Part shown: positions 1 to 9,797 of the stretch, one piece after another
Numbering within the stretch: position 1 is the first letter of the stretch
How the letters are laid out: each line of letters begins with the position of its first letter
Assembly (NCBI RefSeq): GCF_002262935.1
Contig: NZ_NPIA01000007.1
Coordinates: forward strand, 105,804 to 169,803
Length of the DNA: 64,000 nt
Source of the DNA: Lottiidibacillus patelloidae
GTDB taxonomy: Bacteria > Bacillota > Bacilli > Bacillales > SA5d-4
Direction of reading: 5' to 3'
Notes under the pieces: generated by a model
Told to the model about the DNA's origin: nothing
What the model saw: only the letters and a program-made list of their open reading frames with translations
Databases searched by the model: none
Translations under genes and position numbers: made by a program

Positions 1-1
1 G

Positions 2-301
2 TTGTCAGATGTTCCGGTACTAGATGGTACATATGAGCTTATTCAAAAAGGAATTGTTCCTGGCGGGACAAAAGCTAATCATAGCTGGTTAAAAGATGAT
101 GTAGAGTATGATGAATCACTTACATTTGAAGACGAAATGCTTTTGTGTGATGCAGTTACTTCTGGTGGATTATTAATTAGTATGCCAGCTGATCAAGCCG
201 AGCAATACGTAGAAAAATGTAAGAATAATGGTATTGAAGCTGCATCCATCATCGGAACAGTTAGCGCGAAAAAAGAAAAAAGCATTTACGCAAAAAGATA
301 A
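2..301 (+). CDS. selD: Selenophosphate synthase, C-terminal part (truncated by window edge)
   Basis: This is the last 99 residues of selenide, water dikinase, which makes selenophosphate from selenide and ATP for selenocysteine tRNA synthesis. The match rests on the family's C-terminal motifs: the GIVPGGTKAN segment at about residues 17-26, followed by the DAVTSGGLLIS segment at about residues 50-60. The reading frame runs in from beyond the left edge, so the TTG at position 2 is not the real start; full SelD is about 340 residues. The catalytic Cys/Sec near the N-terminus lies outside the window. A terminator follows closely. The gene fits with selB and tRNA-Sec further right; selA is not seen in the window. 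Confidence 0.9.
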   Translation: MSDVPVLDGTYELIQKGIVPGGTKANHSWLKDDVEYDESLTFEDEMLLCDAVTSGGLLISMPADQAEQYVEKCKNNGIEAASIIGTVSAKKEKSIYAKR

Positions 302-312
302 TAGATCTTACT

Positions 313-343
313 GGTGAATGGCAGATGTCATTCACCTTTTTAT
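313..343 (+). terminator. Intrinsic terminator of selD
   Basis: An 8-bp perfect stem (GGTGAATG / CATTCACC) is followed by a T-rich run, 12 bases after the selD stop. Confidence 0.85.
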
Positions 344-360
344 TATTTATTTTAGAACAA

Positions 361-413
361 AAAAAACCTCGAGGAATCGTAAGTAATTCTTTTACGACCT
401 TCGAGGTTTTTTT
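361..413 (-). terminator. Intrinsic terminator of the diguanylate cyclase gene
   Basis: A long imperfect stem with AACCTCGA and TCGAGGTT ends and inner TCGTAA/TTACGA pairing is flanked by A and T runs on the two sides. It can work in both directions and lies between the convergent selD and diguanylate cyclase genes. Confidence 0.8.
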
Positions 414-433
414 GCGTTTAATACTGCTATAGA

Positions 434-2284
434 TTAGTTGGCATAAGAAGCAGATTGGTTTCGCCCATTTGATTTCGCTTGATATAATGCTTTATCTGCT
501 TTAAAAATAAAATGTTCAAAACTTTCTGCTACAGGAATCTCACTGCTAATTCCTATACTTACTGTTATATACTGAGAAACTGAAGAAGATTGATGGTTAA
601 TTTTTAGCTCTTCAATTGCATTTCTACATTTTTCAGCTACCAAATTCGCTTCTTGTGCACTTTTTCGAGGTAGAATTGCAACAAACTCCTCTCCTCCATA
701 ACGAGCAACAAATCCTGAATAACTTTTTATAACCTTTTGAAGAGTACTTGCTACTTCTCTTAAAGTCTTATCACCATTTAAGTGACCATATGTGTCATTA
801 TACTCTTTGAAACAATCAATATCTAAAAATAACAAAGAAATAGGGTCTTTATTTACAATAGCATTTTTCCACTCTTTCTCTAACTCTTCTAATAATAATC
901 TTTTATTAGGAACATCGGTTGTTGAATCAAAGTATGAGAGTTTGTATAGTTTGTCATTCGCTTGCATCAACTGTTTTTGATAGGTTTCAAGTGATTTTGT
1001 TCGCTCATTTACTTTCTCTTCTAATTGGCTATTTAATATAGCTAATTGATTAGAAACGTGTTCTAACTTCGAAAAAGCATATGAGAATCTTTTTGCTATT
1101 AAATAAGATTGTGAAAATATGAAAACGAATAAACCTAACGCAGCTAGTTCCATTGTATCAATAATTAAATTATAAAATAAAATATCATTCACAACTGTAA
1201 GGGCAAAGAAAAGGCCACAAATGGTAACGATAATAGAACCTTCTATTTTCATCTTTATCGCTCTTCTAAGAAAATAGACTAAGTATAAAATAACCAATAT
1301 GGTTAATGCTTCATAATAAAACAAGGTGTTAGAAGATATAATTGGCTTTGTGAAAAGAGCGATAGCAATAAAGACTAATGAAAGATACGTAATTATTTTA
1401 CCAAATAGCTTTGAAACGATGTGTTGAAATAATATCCATGTGAACCAATAGAACAAAGGCAGACAAGCAAAGAAAGACAAATATTCAATTTGAAGAGATA
1501 AATTATATGAGATTTCCGGAAAGATCCTTAATAAAAATTTCTCTCCAACAACGCCTATTCTAAAACTAATTAACAAGCAAAACACACCGAAGTAAAATGC
1601 AATTCTATCAGATCTTCTTAATAGAAATAATACTATATGGTATAGTCCTGCTAAGAATACAATTCCAAATAATATTGTGTCAAAAATAATTCTATCATTC
1701 GTTTTTTGAAAGATTTTTTCATAAGGTCCAAACTCAATACTTGAGAAGATACCTCCATCACGGAAACTCCCGTTGGCAACTTGCAGTACAATTTCCACAT
1801 TTCTCTGTTCGGTAACAAAGAAAAATTCGCGTGGTCTAAGGCTAGCTTCCATTTTCTCTATATTCTCTGCAACTTTACCGTTTTCTCCCAATAATTCTCC
1901 ATTAACCCAAACCTTGTACGATGAATTAATATTAGGAATTCTCAAACCATACTTACCAGGAGTGTGATTTGTAAGTTTTGCTCTATACGTTGCATACCCT
2001 AGTCCAGGTAAATCTTGATCTTCAAACTTATTCCAATTATATGGAACATGAACATATTTTACTGGAGTTTTACTATTTTTCAAATCATCTGGTGATGCTA
2101 GTGTCTTCCAATAAAATTCCCATTCTCCATCCAAACTATATATTTCACTCTGAGAATCACTGAGAGTATCAAAATCAAAAGAGCCTTTTTCCATAGCAAT
2201 AGTTTCATTTATTTCCGTGGTACATCCAGATAAAAGAAACACCACTGCTAATATTATATAATTAAAAAAGATCCACTTTTTCAT
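434..2284 (-). CDS. Lipoprotein-anchored 7TM receptor diguanylate cyclase
   Basis: A 616-residue predicted enzyme making cyclic di-GMP from two GTP. The N-terminus has a lipoprotein signal with lipobox LSGC at about residues 17-20. An extracytoplasmic beta-rich domain (about 45-185) of the 7TMR-DISM-extracellular type follows, then seven hydrophobic segments (about 200-395), a coiled coil (about 405-445) and a GGDEF domain. The active-site motif reads GGEEF at residues 530-534, so catalytic activity is expected. The sensory half resembles 7TMR-DISM receptors, some of which bind carbohydrates, but the ligand is unknown. It is a lone gene with its own terminator; no effector is adjacent. Confidence 0.85.
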   Translation of the reverse strand: MKKWIFFNYIILAVVFLLSGCTTEINETIAMEKGSFDFDTLSDSQSEIYSLDGEWEFYWKTLASPDDLKNSKTPVKYVHVPYNWNKFEDQDLPGLGYATYRAKLTNHTPGKYGLRIPNINSSYKVWVNGELLGENGKVAENIEKMEASLRPREFFFVTEQRNVEIVLQVANGSFRDGGIFSSIEFGPYEKIFQKTNDRIIFDTILFGIVFLAGLYHIVLFLLRRSDRIAFYFGVFCLLISFRIGVVGEKFLLRIFPEISYNLSLQIEYLSFFACLPLFYWFTWILFQHIVSKLFGKIITYLSLVFIAIALFTKPIISSNTLFYYEALTILVILYLVYFLRRAIKMKIEGSIIVTICGLFFALTVVNDILFYNLIIDTMELAALGLFVFIFSQSYLIAKRFSYAFSKLEHVSNQLAILNSQLEEKVNERTKSLETYQKQLMQANDKLYKLSYFDSTTDVPNKRLLLEELEKEWKNAIVNKDPISLLFLDIDCFKEYNDTYGHLNGDKTLREVASTLQKVIKSYSGFVARYGGEEFVAILPRKSAQEANLVAEKCRNAIEELKINHQSSSVSQYITVSIGISSEIPVAESFEHFIFKADKALYQAKSNGRNQSASYAN

Positions 2285-2462
2285 AGTATTTCCCCTAATG
2301 TACGTAAATAAATTAATATTAGTTCACCTACTAATAATATCATAGAATCATGAACATTTGCTATTATAATAAACTTATTTTGGAAATTGGGTTACTAGGA
2401 CTTCCCATAATTATTCTAATATGTGAGAATATTATGTAATAGAAATAGGAAGGGGCGTTTAA

Positions 2463-3392
2463 ATGATTACGACTAGTAAAAAAAATACAATAAAAAGTTT
2501 TATACTAAATTTTGCACGACCTCTCGATAGAAGTCTATTCATATTTAACTTTAAGACTATAAATAAAGATGAAGTAGTTGTCGAATTGATGAAATACCAA
2601 AATGAAGATGGCGGTTTTGGGAAAGCAATAGAACCTGACTTTCGCTTACCAGGTTCATCACCTATGGCCACAACGATTGCAATGCAATATGTGAATGAAC
2701 TGCAAGTAGCTCCAACACACCCTATCATTAAAGATGCCATTAATTATTTCCTTAATACATATGACCAAGAACAAAAGCGCTGGTTTACTGTACCCGAAGA
2801 GGTGAACAACTACCCACATGCACCGTGGTGGCATGTGAATAAAGAAACTAAAAATGCTGGTGTGGAAAGCAATTGGGCAAATCCAAATGCGGAAATTGTT
2901 AGTTACCTAGTACAATATTCTGAACTAGTTCCATCTACCTTCTTACAGGAAGTATTAGATCTCGCATTAATGAAATTTTCAGATGATATACACAAGATGG
3001 AGATGCACGATCTTTTATGTTACATAAGGTTATTTGAAGTTTTACCGAATGAAAAATATCCAATAGAAATAAACAAACTTGTTAGCAGAGTCCAGGAAGT
3101 TGTTCAGACTACGACAGATGCCTGGGAAAATTATGGACCAAAACCACTAACATTTGCTCCAACACCAAAGTCGTTGCTTTATCCTTTTTTGAAAGATGAA
3201 ATTGAAGTTAATATACAATATGAAATTAAACATTTAAATGAAAGAGGATATTGCGAACCGAATTGGGCTTGGGGACAGTATGATCAAGATTGGTTGAAAG
3301 CAAAAGAGGAATGGAAAGGGTATCTTACCGTTAAATTGATGAAAAGCCTTAAAGAATATGGCTATTTAGAAAAAGAAACAGCTAGCGAATAA
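2463..3392 (+). CDS. Prenyltransferase/squalene-oxidase repeat-like protein of unknown function
   Basis: A 309-residue soluble protein without a signal peptide or membrane segment. The segment YQNEDGGFG (about residues 43-51) resembles the QW-type repeat of alpha/alpha-toroid proteins (terpene cyclases, prenyltransferases), and further aromatic-rich helices follow. It is much shorter than a squalene-hopene cyclase and I see no DxDD cyclisation motif, so a cyclase role is not supported. The ribosome site AGGAAGGGG precedes the ATG. It is convergent with sbcC and shares a hairpin with it. The function is unknown. Confidence 0.6.
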   Translation: MITTSKKNTIKSFILNFARPLDRSLFIFNFKTINKDEVVVELMKYQNEDGGFGKAIEPDFRLPGSSPMATTIAMQYVNELQVAPTHPIIKDAINYFLNTYDQEQKRWFTVPEEVNNYPHAPWWHVNKETKNAGVESNWANPNAEIVSYLVQYSELVPSTFLQEVLDLALMKFSDDIHKMEMHDLLCYIRLFEVLPNEKYPIEINKLVSRVQEVVQTTTDAWENYGPKPLTFAPTPKSLLYPFLKDEIEVNIQYEIKHLNERGYCEPNWAWGQYDQDWLKAKEEWKGYLTVKLMKSLKEYGYLEKETASE

Positions 3393-3404
3393 GCGCTAGC
3401 TGTT
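3377..3404. terminator. Bidirectional terminator between convergent genes
   Basis: An 11-bp perfect stem (AACAGCTAGCG / CGCTAGCTGTT) overlaps the stop of the upstream plus-strand gene and lies just beyond the sbcC stop. On the minus strand it is followed by TCTTTTTC, so it serves sbcC best. Confidence 0.75.
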
Positions 3405-3414
3405 CTTTGTAACT

Positions 3415-6400
3415 CTATCTAATATGAATAGATGTGCTACTATAACCTTCTTTTGTTTTATTCACTTCAAGAATAGCAGGTATCGCTTGCTTTAATTCTT
3501 GCACATGAGAAATTACACCGATCATTCTTCCAGTTTGTTGCAAGTCAATTAATGTATCAATTGCTTTCGTTAAAGACTCCTCATCCAATGAGCCAAATCC
3601 TTCATCGATAAACATCGTTTCGATTGAGATTCCACCTTCATATGCTTGAATAACATCTGCCATACCTAATGCTAAACATAGGGAAGCATTAAATTTTTCT
3701 CCACCTGATAATGTTTTCACATCCCTGATTTGACCTGTATAGTTATCATATACATCTAAACCTAATCCACTTTGAACATTGTTTTTTTCAATTCTATCAC
3801 TACGCACTAAGCTAAATTGTCCGTTAGATAAACCTTTCAGTCGTTCATTTGCTATTTGGATAATATGGTCGAGGAATTCAATTTGCAAGTACCTCTCAAA
3901 TGAGATTCGTTTATCGTTATTCCCGCGAATAACATCATACAAATCCAAAACTAGTTGATACTCTTTTTCCGTTTTCATCGCATTTTCACTAGTCTCTTTT
4001 ATTCGATTATCTGCTTCTATCGCTCGATCGAGGAAATTGGAAACTTTCTGCAATTCGGTTCGCTTTTGCTCAACTTTTTCAGTTTGATTATTAACTTCTG
4101 TTTTTAGTTCAGCAATATTTACTAGATTTTTCTCTTTTAATTCTTCCTCAAGCTCGTTGATTTGTTTTTTCACAGTTGCATAATCTGTAACATACGTGCT
4201 AACTTTTTCTTTAAGTTTAATTCTATTCTCTTCACTTATTATCGCTTGTTTATATTCTTCTCTTTCTTTAAAACCTGACTTATCTAGAGCATCATTAAAC
4301 GTTTTCTTGCTTCTTTCTAACTTTTCTTCCGCTTCTTTTAACGAAGTCACTGCATTATTAAGATTAGTTTCCGCAGTCGTCTTAATTTCTCTAGCCTTCT
4401 CTAAAGCTTTTTGCGCGTTTTCCCAAGACTTTTCAAGCCTATCTTTATTTACATGTAATTCATTCAACTTTTTATTTATCTCAGATAGTGACCGTAATTG
4501 TTCTGGAATATTTGCGATACTTTGTTTAAGAAGGGATTTTTCTATTGTATGTTTACTTTTAAGCTCATTCGTAATTTTAATAAGTTCTTCTTTTTCCAGA
4601 TGTCTTTTATCAATTTCAACTTCTAGTTCATGTAATAAATCCTTTTGTTTTGATAGTTCCTTTTGATCATTAGTAAGTTCTTGAACTTTTTCTTTAAGTT
4701 TTCTACCTTCATCAACTAGTACATCATATTGTACCGTTGCATTTTCGATCTGGAAGTTTAACGCTTTTGCTTCTTCTTTGCATTCATAGATTTGCGTAAA
4801 GACTGCGTCAAGGTTTGCGTTAACCTTAGATAATTGATTTTGCAGTTCGTCACGATCACTACTTTTTCTTTCGAGCATTTCTTTAGATGGAATGTCAAAA
4901 GCCTCTATAGCTTTTTTCGGGTGATCGACACTTCCACAAACAGGGCATTCTTTTCCATCATGTAAATGTTTTGCTAATATGCTAGCTTGCCCTTCCACCC
5001 ATCGTATTTCTAGATCTTTATACACATTATTACTTCTTTCAAAATTCTCACTTAGCTCTTTTTTATCAGCTTCAAGTTTTTGTTGCTGCATTTCAAGGCT
5101 CATATATTTCTTCAATACTTTTCCTTGGTCTCGCATATTCAATAAGGCTTCTTGCTTTTCATTAAAACCCTTTAGTTTATCTTCTAAGTTTTTAATAAAT
5201 AGTTTTCGCTTCTCTTTTTCCTTTACTTTTGCCTCTAAACCATTTGCTATTACTTGCAGAGCTTTGTTTTTACTCTCAGACTCTGTTGCTAAATTAGCTA
5301 CTTCTAATTTCTTGTTTTCATATCCTTCTACTACAGGGATCCATTGTTGTAAGTGATCTATCTGTTTATTTATTTGCTCTCGTTCTTCTTTTTTAGCTTC
5401 TTCTTTTTTATACTCATTAAGATTGGATTGTAAGTTCTGTTTTGCTTGTTCTGCTTCTTCTTTTTTATCCTGAAAATTACTAGATTTCTCTTTTAAGATT
5501 GATTCTGCTTCATTAAGGTGCTGCTCATATGGCTCGATTCGATTAGCTTCTTCTGCTAATGTAAGTTTCTTTTCATATTCAGCAATTTCAGGTTTCATAT
5601 CGTCAAGCTTTATTTTTTCATTTCGCTTTTCTTCCAATAGTTGGAAACGACCATTAGTTGTTTCTCCTTGATGGAGTGATTCTGTCACTACCTTTAACTT
5701 ATCTACTTCTATATCTAGTAAAGATTGTTGCTTCTTCTTTTCATTCTTATAAAATTCAATTTCTTGTTTAAGTGCTTCTAGAACTTGGTGAGAATTGAAT
5801 TGGTCTTGCTGGAATATCTCAGCAAGCAATGAACCTTCTCGAGGTGGCAAGGATGCTTTTGCATTATTAATATGAACGTCTCTCTCTTTAATTTGAGCTT
5901 CATATTCACTTTGCATGCTTCTTCTACGTTCATTCATTTTTTCGACAATACTTTTGTAAACCGTTGTCTTAAAAATACGTCTTAATATTTCCTCTTTCTC
6001 TACGGTTTTTGAAGTTAATAACTTCCTGAATTCCCCTTGTGGAAGCATTACAATTTGACTAAATTGATCTTTTGTTAATCCTATTGTCTCTTCAATTTTT
6101 TGATTAACAGATGTCACTTTAAATGTTTCACACATCGGTATTACTTCGTCACCAGTAAGCTCATAAAATTCAAATTTTTCACCAGTAGCACTTTTGTTTC
6201 CTTCCTTCACATGTCCTAATTGACGAAGGACAGAATATGTTTTACCTTTTAATTCGAATTCAATATATACAGATGTATGCGTATCATCATCTGCAAATTG
6301 ACTTCTAAGCATTTTCGCTTCACTTCGGTCTTCCCCACTCGCTACACCGTAGAATGCAAAGCATATTGCATCAAAGATTGTCGTTTTTCCAGCTCCCGTT

Positions 6401-6507
6401 TTCCCTGATACGACAAATAAACGGTTTTCGTTCAGTTTTCTAAAATCGATCGTTTCTTCCTTTTTATAAGGTCCAAATGCAGTCATTACTAATTTTATTG
6501 GTCTCAT
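3415..6507 (-). CDS. sbcC: Exonuclease SbcCD subunit C
   Basis: A 1030-residue SMC/Rad50-like ATPase. With SbcD it cleaves hairpins and processes double-strand break ends. The Walker A motif GKTGAGKTT is at residues 35-43. Long coiled coils flank a central zinc hook CPVCG at about residue 500, and the ABC signature LSGGEKF is at about 925, followed by the Walker B segment FIDEGFGSLDEE. The length is usual for Bacillus SbcC. Its start overlaps the sbcD stop by 4 bp (ATGA), which indicates translational coupling in an sbcDC operon. Confidence 0.95.
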   Translation of the reverse strand: MRPIKLVMTAFGPYKKEETIDFRKLNENRLFVVSGKTGAGKTTIFDAICFAFYGVASGEDRSEAKMLRSQFADDDTHTSVYIEFELKGKTYSVLRQLGHVKEGNKSATGEKFEFYELTGDEVIPMCETFKVTSVNQKIEETIGLTKDQFSQIVMLPQGEFRKLLTSKTVEKEEILRRIFKTTVYKSIVEKMNERRRSMQSEYEAQIKERDVHINNAKASLPPREGSLLAEIFQQDQFNSHQVLEALKQEIEFYKNEKKKQQSLLDIEVDKLKVVTESLHQGETTNGRFQLLEEKRNEKIKLDDMKPEIAEYEKKLTLAEEANRIEPYEQHLNEAESILKEKSSNFQDKKEEAEQAKQNLQSNLNEYKKEEAKKEEREQINKQIDHLQQWIPVVEGYENKKLEVANLATESESKNKALQVIANGLEAKVKEKEKRKLFIKNLEDKLKGFNEKQEALLNMRDQGKVLKKYMSLEMQQQKLEADKKELSENFERSNNVYKDLEIRWVEGQASILAKHLHDGKECPVCGSVDHPKKAIEAFDIPSKEMLERKSSDRDELQNQLSKVNANLDAVFTQIYECKEEAKALNFQIENATVQYDVLVDEGRKLKEKVQELTNDQKELSKQKDLLHELEVEIDKRHLEKEELIKITNELKSKHTIEKSLLKQSIANIPEQLRSLSEINKKLNELHVNKDRLEKSWENAQKALEKAREIKTTAETNLNNAVTSLKEAEEKLERSKKTFNDALDKSGFKEREEYKQAIISEENRIKLKEKVSTYVTDYATVKKQINELEEELKEKNLVNIAELKTEVNNQTEKVEQKRTELQKVSNFLDRAIEADNRIKETSENAMKTEKEYQLVLDLYDVIRGNNDKRISFERYLQIEFLDHIIQIANERLKGLSNGQFSLVRSDRIEKNNVQSGLGLDVYDNYTGQIRDVKTLSGGEKFNASLCLALGMADVIQAYEGGISIETMFIDEGFGSLDEESLTKAIDTLIDLQQTGRMIGVISHVQELKQAIPAILEVNKTKEGYSSTSIHIR

Positions 6508-7661
6508 TTTCGCTCACTCTCCACTTCCAGCATTTCTTGAAGAACATCTGAAAATAGGCTTTGTGTATCTTCTGAAGGCTCCGTTCCTTTTACTTCTTTA
6601 TAAAATGACTTAAATAAAGATTGTTGGTCCATATTTGCTCTTTTTTCTTTATTTTCTTGCTCTTCATGCAAATGAATTCTCGAAGATTTACGTTCTACAT
6701 GCATTGCATTTGGATATACCGCACGTATTCTCTCCATCGGTGAAATAACAGGTGTTTCGTCTAAGAGTCTAACAAATACATAATCTTCATTTTGTTCATG
6801 TTTTTCAATGTCTTCCATTAATCCCTCGACAATCCGAATATCTCTTTTAGCTTGAAGGAATCGTTTTTCTACATTTATTTCCCCATTTTTATCAAGCTCA
6901 ACAATAAGAAAACCTTTCTTATGTCTTTCTTCTGATACAGAGTATTTTAACGGGGAACCTGCATAGCGAATCTTTTCATGTTTCACGTGATGCGCTTGGT
7001 GCAAATGACCTAAGGCTGTATAGTGAAAATCAGTAAAATGTGCTGCACTAACATGTTCTGCACCACCGATTGATAGTGGTCGTTCAGAATCACTCGTATT
7101 CTCTCTTTTTTCTCCAGTTGGTGTAACAAAACAGTGCCCGACAACGACATGACGCGCCTGTTTATCTTTTTGTTCATTTATTTTTGCGATAATTGCTTCC
7201 ATCGCATCATTGTGAGTTTTAATATCTTCTAATCCTAGTTCATGCTTGACTAAACTTGGCTCAGTATAAGGGATTAAGTGAAAATGAACCTCTCCATGCT
7301 CATCGTTATAAATAACTGGTGAGAATGTTGCGCTTAAGTTGCCTGCAATGTGAAAACCAACGGAGCTCATCATTTTACTTCCGAATTCCAGTCTTCTAGG
7401 ACTATCATGATTTCCAGCAATAGCGAGTACTGGTGTTTTTAGTTCTAAGACAATTTTGCCTAGCATGTCATTCAGTAAATCAACCGCTTCGGATGTTGGA
7501 ATTGAACGGTCATATAAATCACCTGCGATAATAACAACATCAGGTTTTTCGTTTTTAATCTCTTCGATAAACTGAAGTAAGATATGCCTTTGATCTTCTG
7601 TCATATACACACCTTGCAATAATTTTCCTAAATGCCAGTCAGCAGTATGAAATATTTTCAC
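6504..7661 (-). CDS. sbcD: Exonuclease SbcCD subunit D
   Basis: The Mn-dependent nuclease subunit of SbcCD, about 385 residues. The phosphodiesterase motifs HTADWHLGK, GDLYD, GNHDSPRR and GHLHQAH appear in order. I prefer the GTG at 7661, which gives MKIFHTADWH as in other SbcD proteins and has AAGGACGG eight bases upstream. The frame stays open to 7697 but has no better signal there. It is the first gene of the sbcDC pair. Confidence 0.93.
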   Translation of the reverse strand: MKIFHTADWHLGKLLQGVYMTEDQRHILLQFIEEIKNEKPDVVIIAGDLYDRSIPTSEAVDLLNDMLGKIVLELKTPVLAIAGNHDSPRRLEFGSKMMSSVGFHIAGNLSATFSPVIYNDEHGEVHFHLIPYTEPSLVKHELGLEDIKTHNDAMEAIIAKINEQKDKQARHVVVGHCFVTPTGEKRENTSDSERPLSIGGAEHVSAAHFTDFHYTALGHLHQAHHVKHEKIRYAGSPLKYSVSEERHKKGFLIVELDKNGEINVEKRFLQAKRDIRIVEGLMEDIEKHEQNEDYVFVRLLDETPVISPMERIRAVYPNAMHVERKSSRIHLHEEQENKEKRANMDQQSLFKSFYKEVKGTEPSEDTQSLFSDVLQEMLEVESERK

Positions 7662-7778
7662 TTTTAGCACCGTCCTTAATTTATATTTATCTTTCATAGT
7701 AATCTATTAATCTTTTTGTATATTAGTTGTCTAATAACATCATAACATAAACCATTATTTACCATTTAGAACAAAATA

Positions 7779-7809
7779 GGAAGTTGTCCATCTAACTTAG
7801 ACAACTCCC
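7779..7809 (-). terminator. Intrinsic terminator of the MFS gene
   Basis: The stem GGGAGTTGTC / GACAACTTCC on the minus strand is followed by TATTTTGTT, just after the MFS stop. Confidence 0.7.
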
Positions 7810-7819
7810 TATTATTATA

Positions 7820-9016
7820 TTATATCGCACTTCGTCTCTTTATTCTTTTAATTGGGATGATTGTACCGAATAAAGCTATAATTGCACAAGCTAAATAGAT
7901 TGTAGGAACACCTAAATAAGCAAAACTAGCAATGGTTCCGAAAATTAGAAAATCAAAACATGAATCAATAATTGATAATAATGATATTGTCGTAGCCCGA
8001 ACATTTGAAGGGATTAGGTCATTACTTAATTGTGAATAGATTGGATATCGAATAGCTTTAATAAAACGTAAAAATAAGAAAACAACTAAAGCAATTAATA
8101 ATGAATCCTCTACCTTTGCAGCAACAAACAATAATAGAGCAGAAAAGATACCCGTTCCATAAAAGAGCCAATACCTTGAAAATAATCCAGTTAGCCACCC
8201 TATTGAAATAGAAGCAATAAACCCAATAATACCGGATACAGCATAGGCTATGCCGATGTATGCTACTGGTAAACCAGCATTTGATAAATACAATTGATCA
8301 AACTTTTCAAAAACAGCCGCTGCAGGGATAAAAACTATTGTTAAGTTTAAAAACATGAATAGTAATTGTGGCTCTTGTTTAATCGCTCTAATACCATCTT
8401 TAACATGTACAAAAGGATTTTCTTTATAATCGGTTGCCTTCGTTGGATTTTTAACGAAAAACAATAAAATGATTTCTACTAATTGGAATGCTAAACCAAG
8501 TAATATTAAAAATATAAATTGATCTTCCTTTAAATCTTTAGCTACATAAGAACCAATAATTACCGCAACTGTCATCGTAATAAAAGTTGCTGACTGTATT
8601 TTACCCATCGCTTTATCCATTTTATTTTGTTCGTTTGATAGCTTTAAAGACTCATAAATGAGCGCTTCATCAGCACCAGAAAAGAATGATGCCGATAAAC
8701 CTAATAAGATACTACTGAGAAAAAAGAGCCACGGTTCGTATGCTAACAGGAGGATGCTTATCGAGAAGAACTTTACTGTCGCACCTGTAATAAATGAAAC
8801 TTTTGCGCCAAATTTATCTGCAAAGATTCCAGTAGGAACTTCACCCAGCAAAACACCCGCACTCCAAAAAATCATTACAAATAAAATATTTGTCTCCGAT
8901 AATCCTCTTTCTATATAGAACAGTGTTAACACGGGTTGCAGAAAACTAACTGTTCCAAAAATATTCGCCCAAAATAATAGTTTAATATTATGTCTTGCTA
9001 ATGTATGTTTATTCAT
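7820..9016 (-). CDS. Major facilitator superfamily transporter
   Basis: A 398-residue protein with about 12 hydrophobic segments. The segment GEVPTGIFADKFG (about residues 58-70) is the MFS loop 2-3 motif, typical of proton-driven drug or metabolite exporters. It is a single gene with its own terminator. The substrate cannot be read from the sequence; plain MFS exporter is the safest call. Confidence 0.85.
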   Translation of the reverse strand: MNKHTLARHNIKLLFWANIFGTVSFLQPVLTLFYIERGLSETNILFVMIFWSAGVLLGEVPTGIFADKFGAKVSFITGATVKFFSISILLLAYEPWLFFLSSILLGLSASFFSGADEALIYESLKLSNEQNKMDKAMGKIQSATFITMTVAVIIGSYVAKDLKEDQFIFLILLGLAFQLVEIILLFFVKNPTKATDYKENPFVHVKDGIRAIKQEPQLLFMFLNLTIVFIPAAAVFEKFDQLYLSNAGLPVAYIGIAYAVSGIIGFIASISIGWLTGLFSRYWLFYGTGIFSALLLFVAAKVEDSLLIALVVFLFLRFIKAIRYPIYSQLSNDLIPSNVRATTISLLSIIDSCFDFLIFGTIASFAYLGVPTIYLACAIIALFGTIIPIKRIKRRSAI

Positions 9017-9039
9017 TTTCTAATCTCCAATTTTCATTT

Positions 9040-9065
9040 AAAAAACTGCCCTCAATGATGGGGCA
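9040..9065 (-). terminator. Intrinsic terminator of the alkD-like gene
   Basis: The stem CTGCCC / GGGCAG on the minus strand is followed by TTTTTT, 10 bases after the stop of the DNA alkylation repair gene. Confidence 0.8.
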
Positions 9066-9074
9066 GTCCGTTTA

Positions 9075-9785
9075 CTAGCAAATACACGTTTTTTTCTTAA
9101 CGCCTACTTTGCCTCTAGCTTCTACTTTTTGAATGTAATCTCGAGCTAGTGGAACTTTACAAGCTGTATTACCAACGTCCACTTGAACTTTCCCTATTTT
9201 TTCAGCTACAATATGCGCTTCTTCATGCAAGGCTTTGACAAAGGAGCCAACCGCAATGACAAAACCGTTCATTGTATATCGCACACGATTTTTTTCGTCA
9301 TGAATTGTCTCTTCAATTCGGTTTAGCAGTTCTCTAATTTCGTTTATATCTAATTCTTCATCCGGTGTAATTGAAAGGTAATTTGCATACGTGCTCCACC
9401 CTGCTGTGGCTATTTGCTCATTCTCTGAATCAATCCATTCACGAGCTAGTTCTAAAGCGTAGGGACTCTCAGCTGCTACCCAGGCAACCGTATATTCGGA
9501 AAGCATGTACCAATAAGCATTCTTTACCCATTGTTGTAACTCGTCTTTACTCATTAGTTTTGGGTTAACAGTTAAGCCTGCTAAATACATCGCATCAGAA
9601 TTCCCCGTTCGATAAAGTTCTTTGGCAAGCTCTTGATCTTTTTTTACATGTTTTACTAAATGCTTTTTTAAGTCTCCCACTTTCACTCCATAAAAAGGTT
9701 CTTTAGCTCCGTGGTTCATAAATGTTTTCTTCGTTTGCTCAGAGCCAAGTTGTTCGAGTTTATCCATCATTTCTTCAAGCGTCAT
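9075..9785 (-). CDS. DNA alkylation repair protein, AlkD-like HEAT-repeat family
   Basis: A 236-residue all-helical protein of the AlkD/AlkC HEAT-like superfamily; members of this family remove alkylated bases. Recognisable segments are FYGVKVGDLKK near the N-terminus and the helix pairs around WYMLSEYTVAWVAAESPYAL. The C-terminus ends in a short Lys/Cys tail (KKKTCIC) and stops at TAG, so no selenocysteine is involved. It lies 12 bp downstream of the sensor kinase gene with an AGGAGG site, so the two are probably cotranscribed. Substrate range is not inferable. Confidence 0.75.
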   Translation of the reverse strand: MTLEEMMDKLEQLGSEQTKKTFMNHGAKEPFYGVKVGDLKKHLVKHVKKDQELAKELYRTGNSDAMYLAGLTVNPKLMSKDELQQWVKNAYWYMLSEYTVAWVAAESPYALELAREWIDSENEQIATAGWSTYANYLSITPDEELDINEIRELLNRIEETIHDEKNRVRYTMNGFVIAVGSFVKALHEEAHIVAEKIGKVQVDVGNTACKVPLARDYIQKVEARGKVGVKKKTCIC

Positions 9786-9797
9786 AGGTATGCCTCC

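Noticed and set aside
4196..5356. Long plus-strand frames inside sbcC
   Set aside because: They are low-complexity shadows (Ser, Phe, Leu rich) of the coiled-coil codons of sbcC and lack ribosome sites.
9075..9785. Cys-rich C-terminus of the AlkD-like protein as a possible selenoprotein end
   Set aside because: The gene ends in TAG, not TGA, so selenocysteine read-through does not apply.
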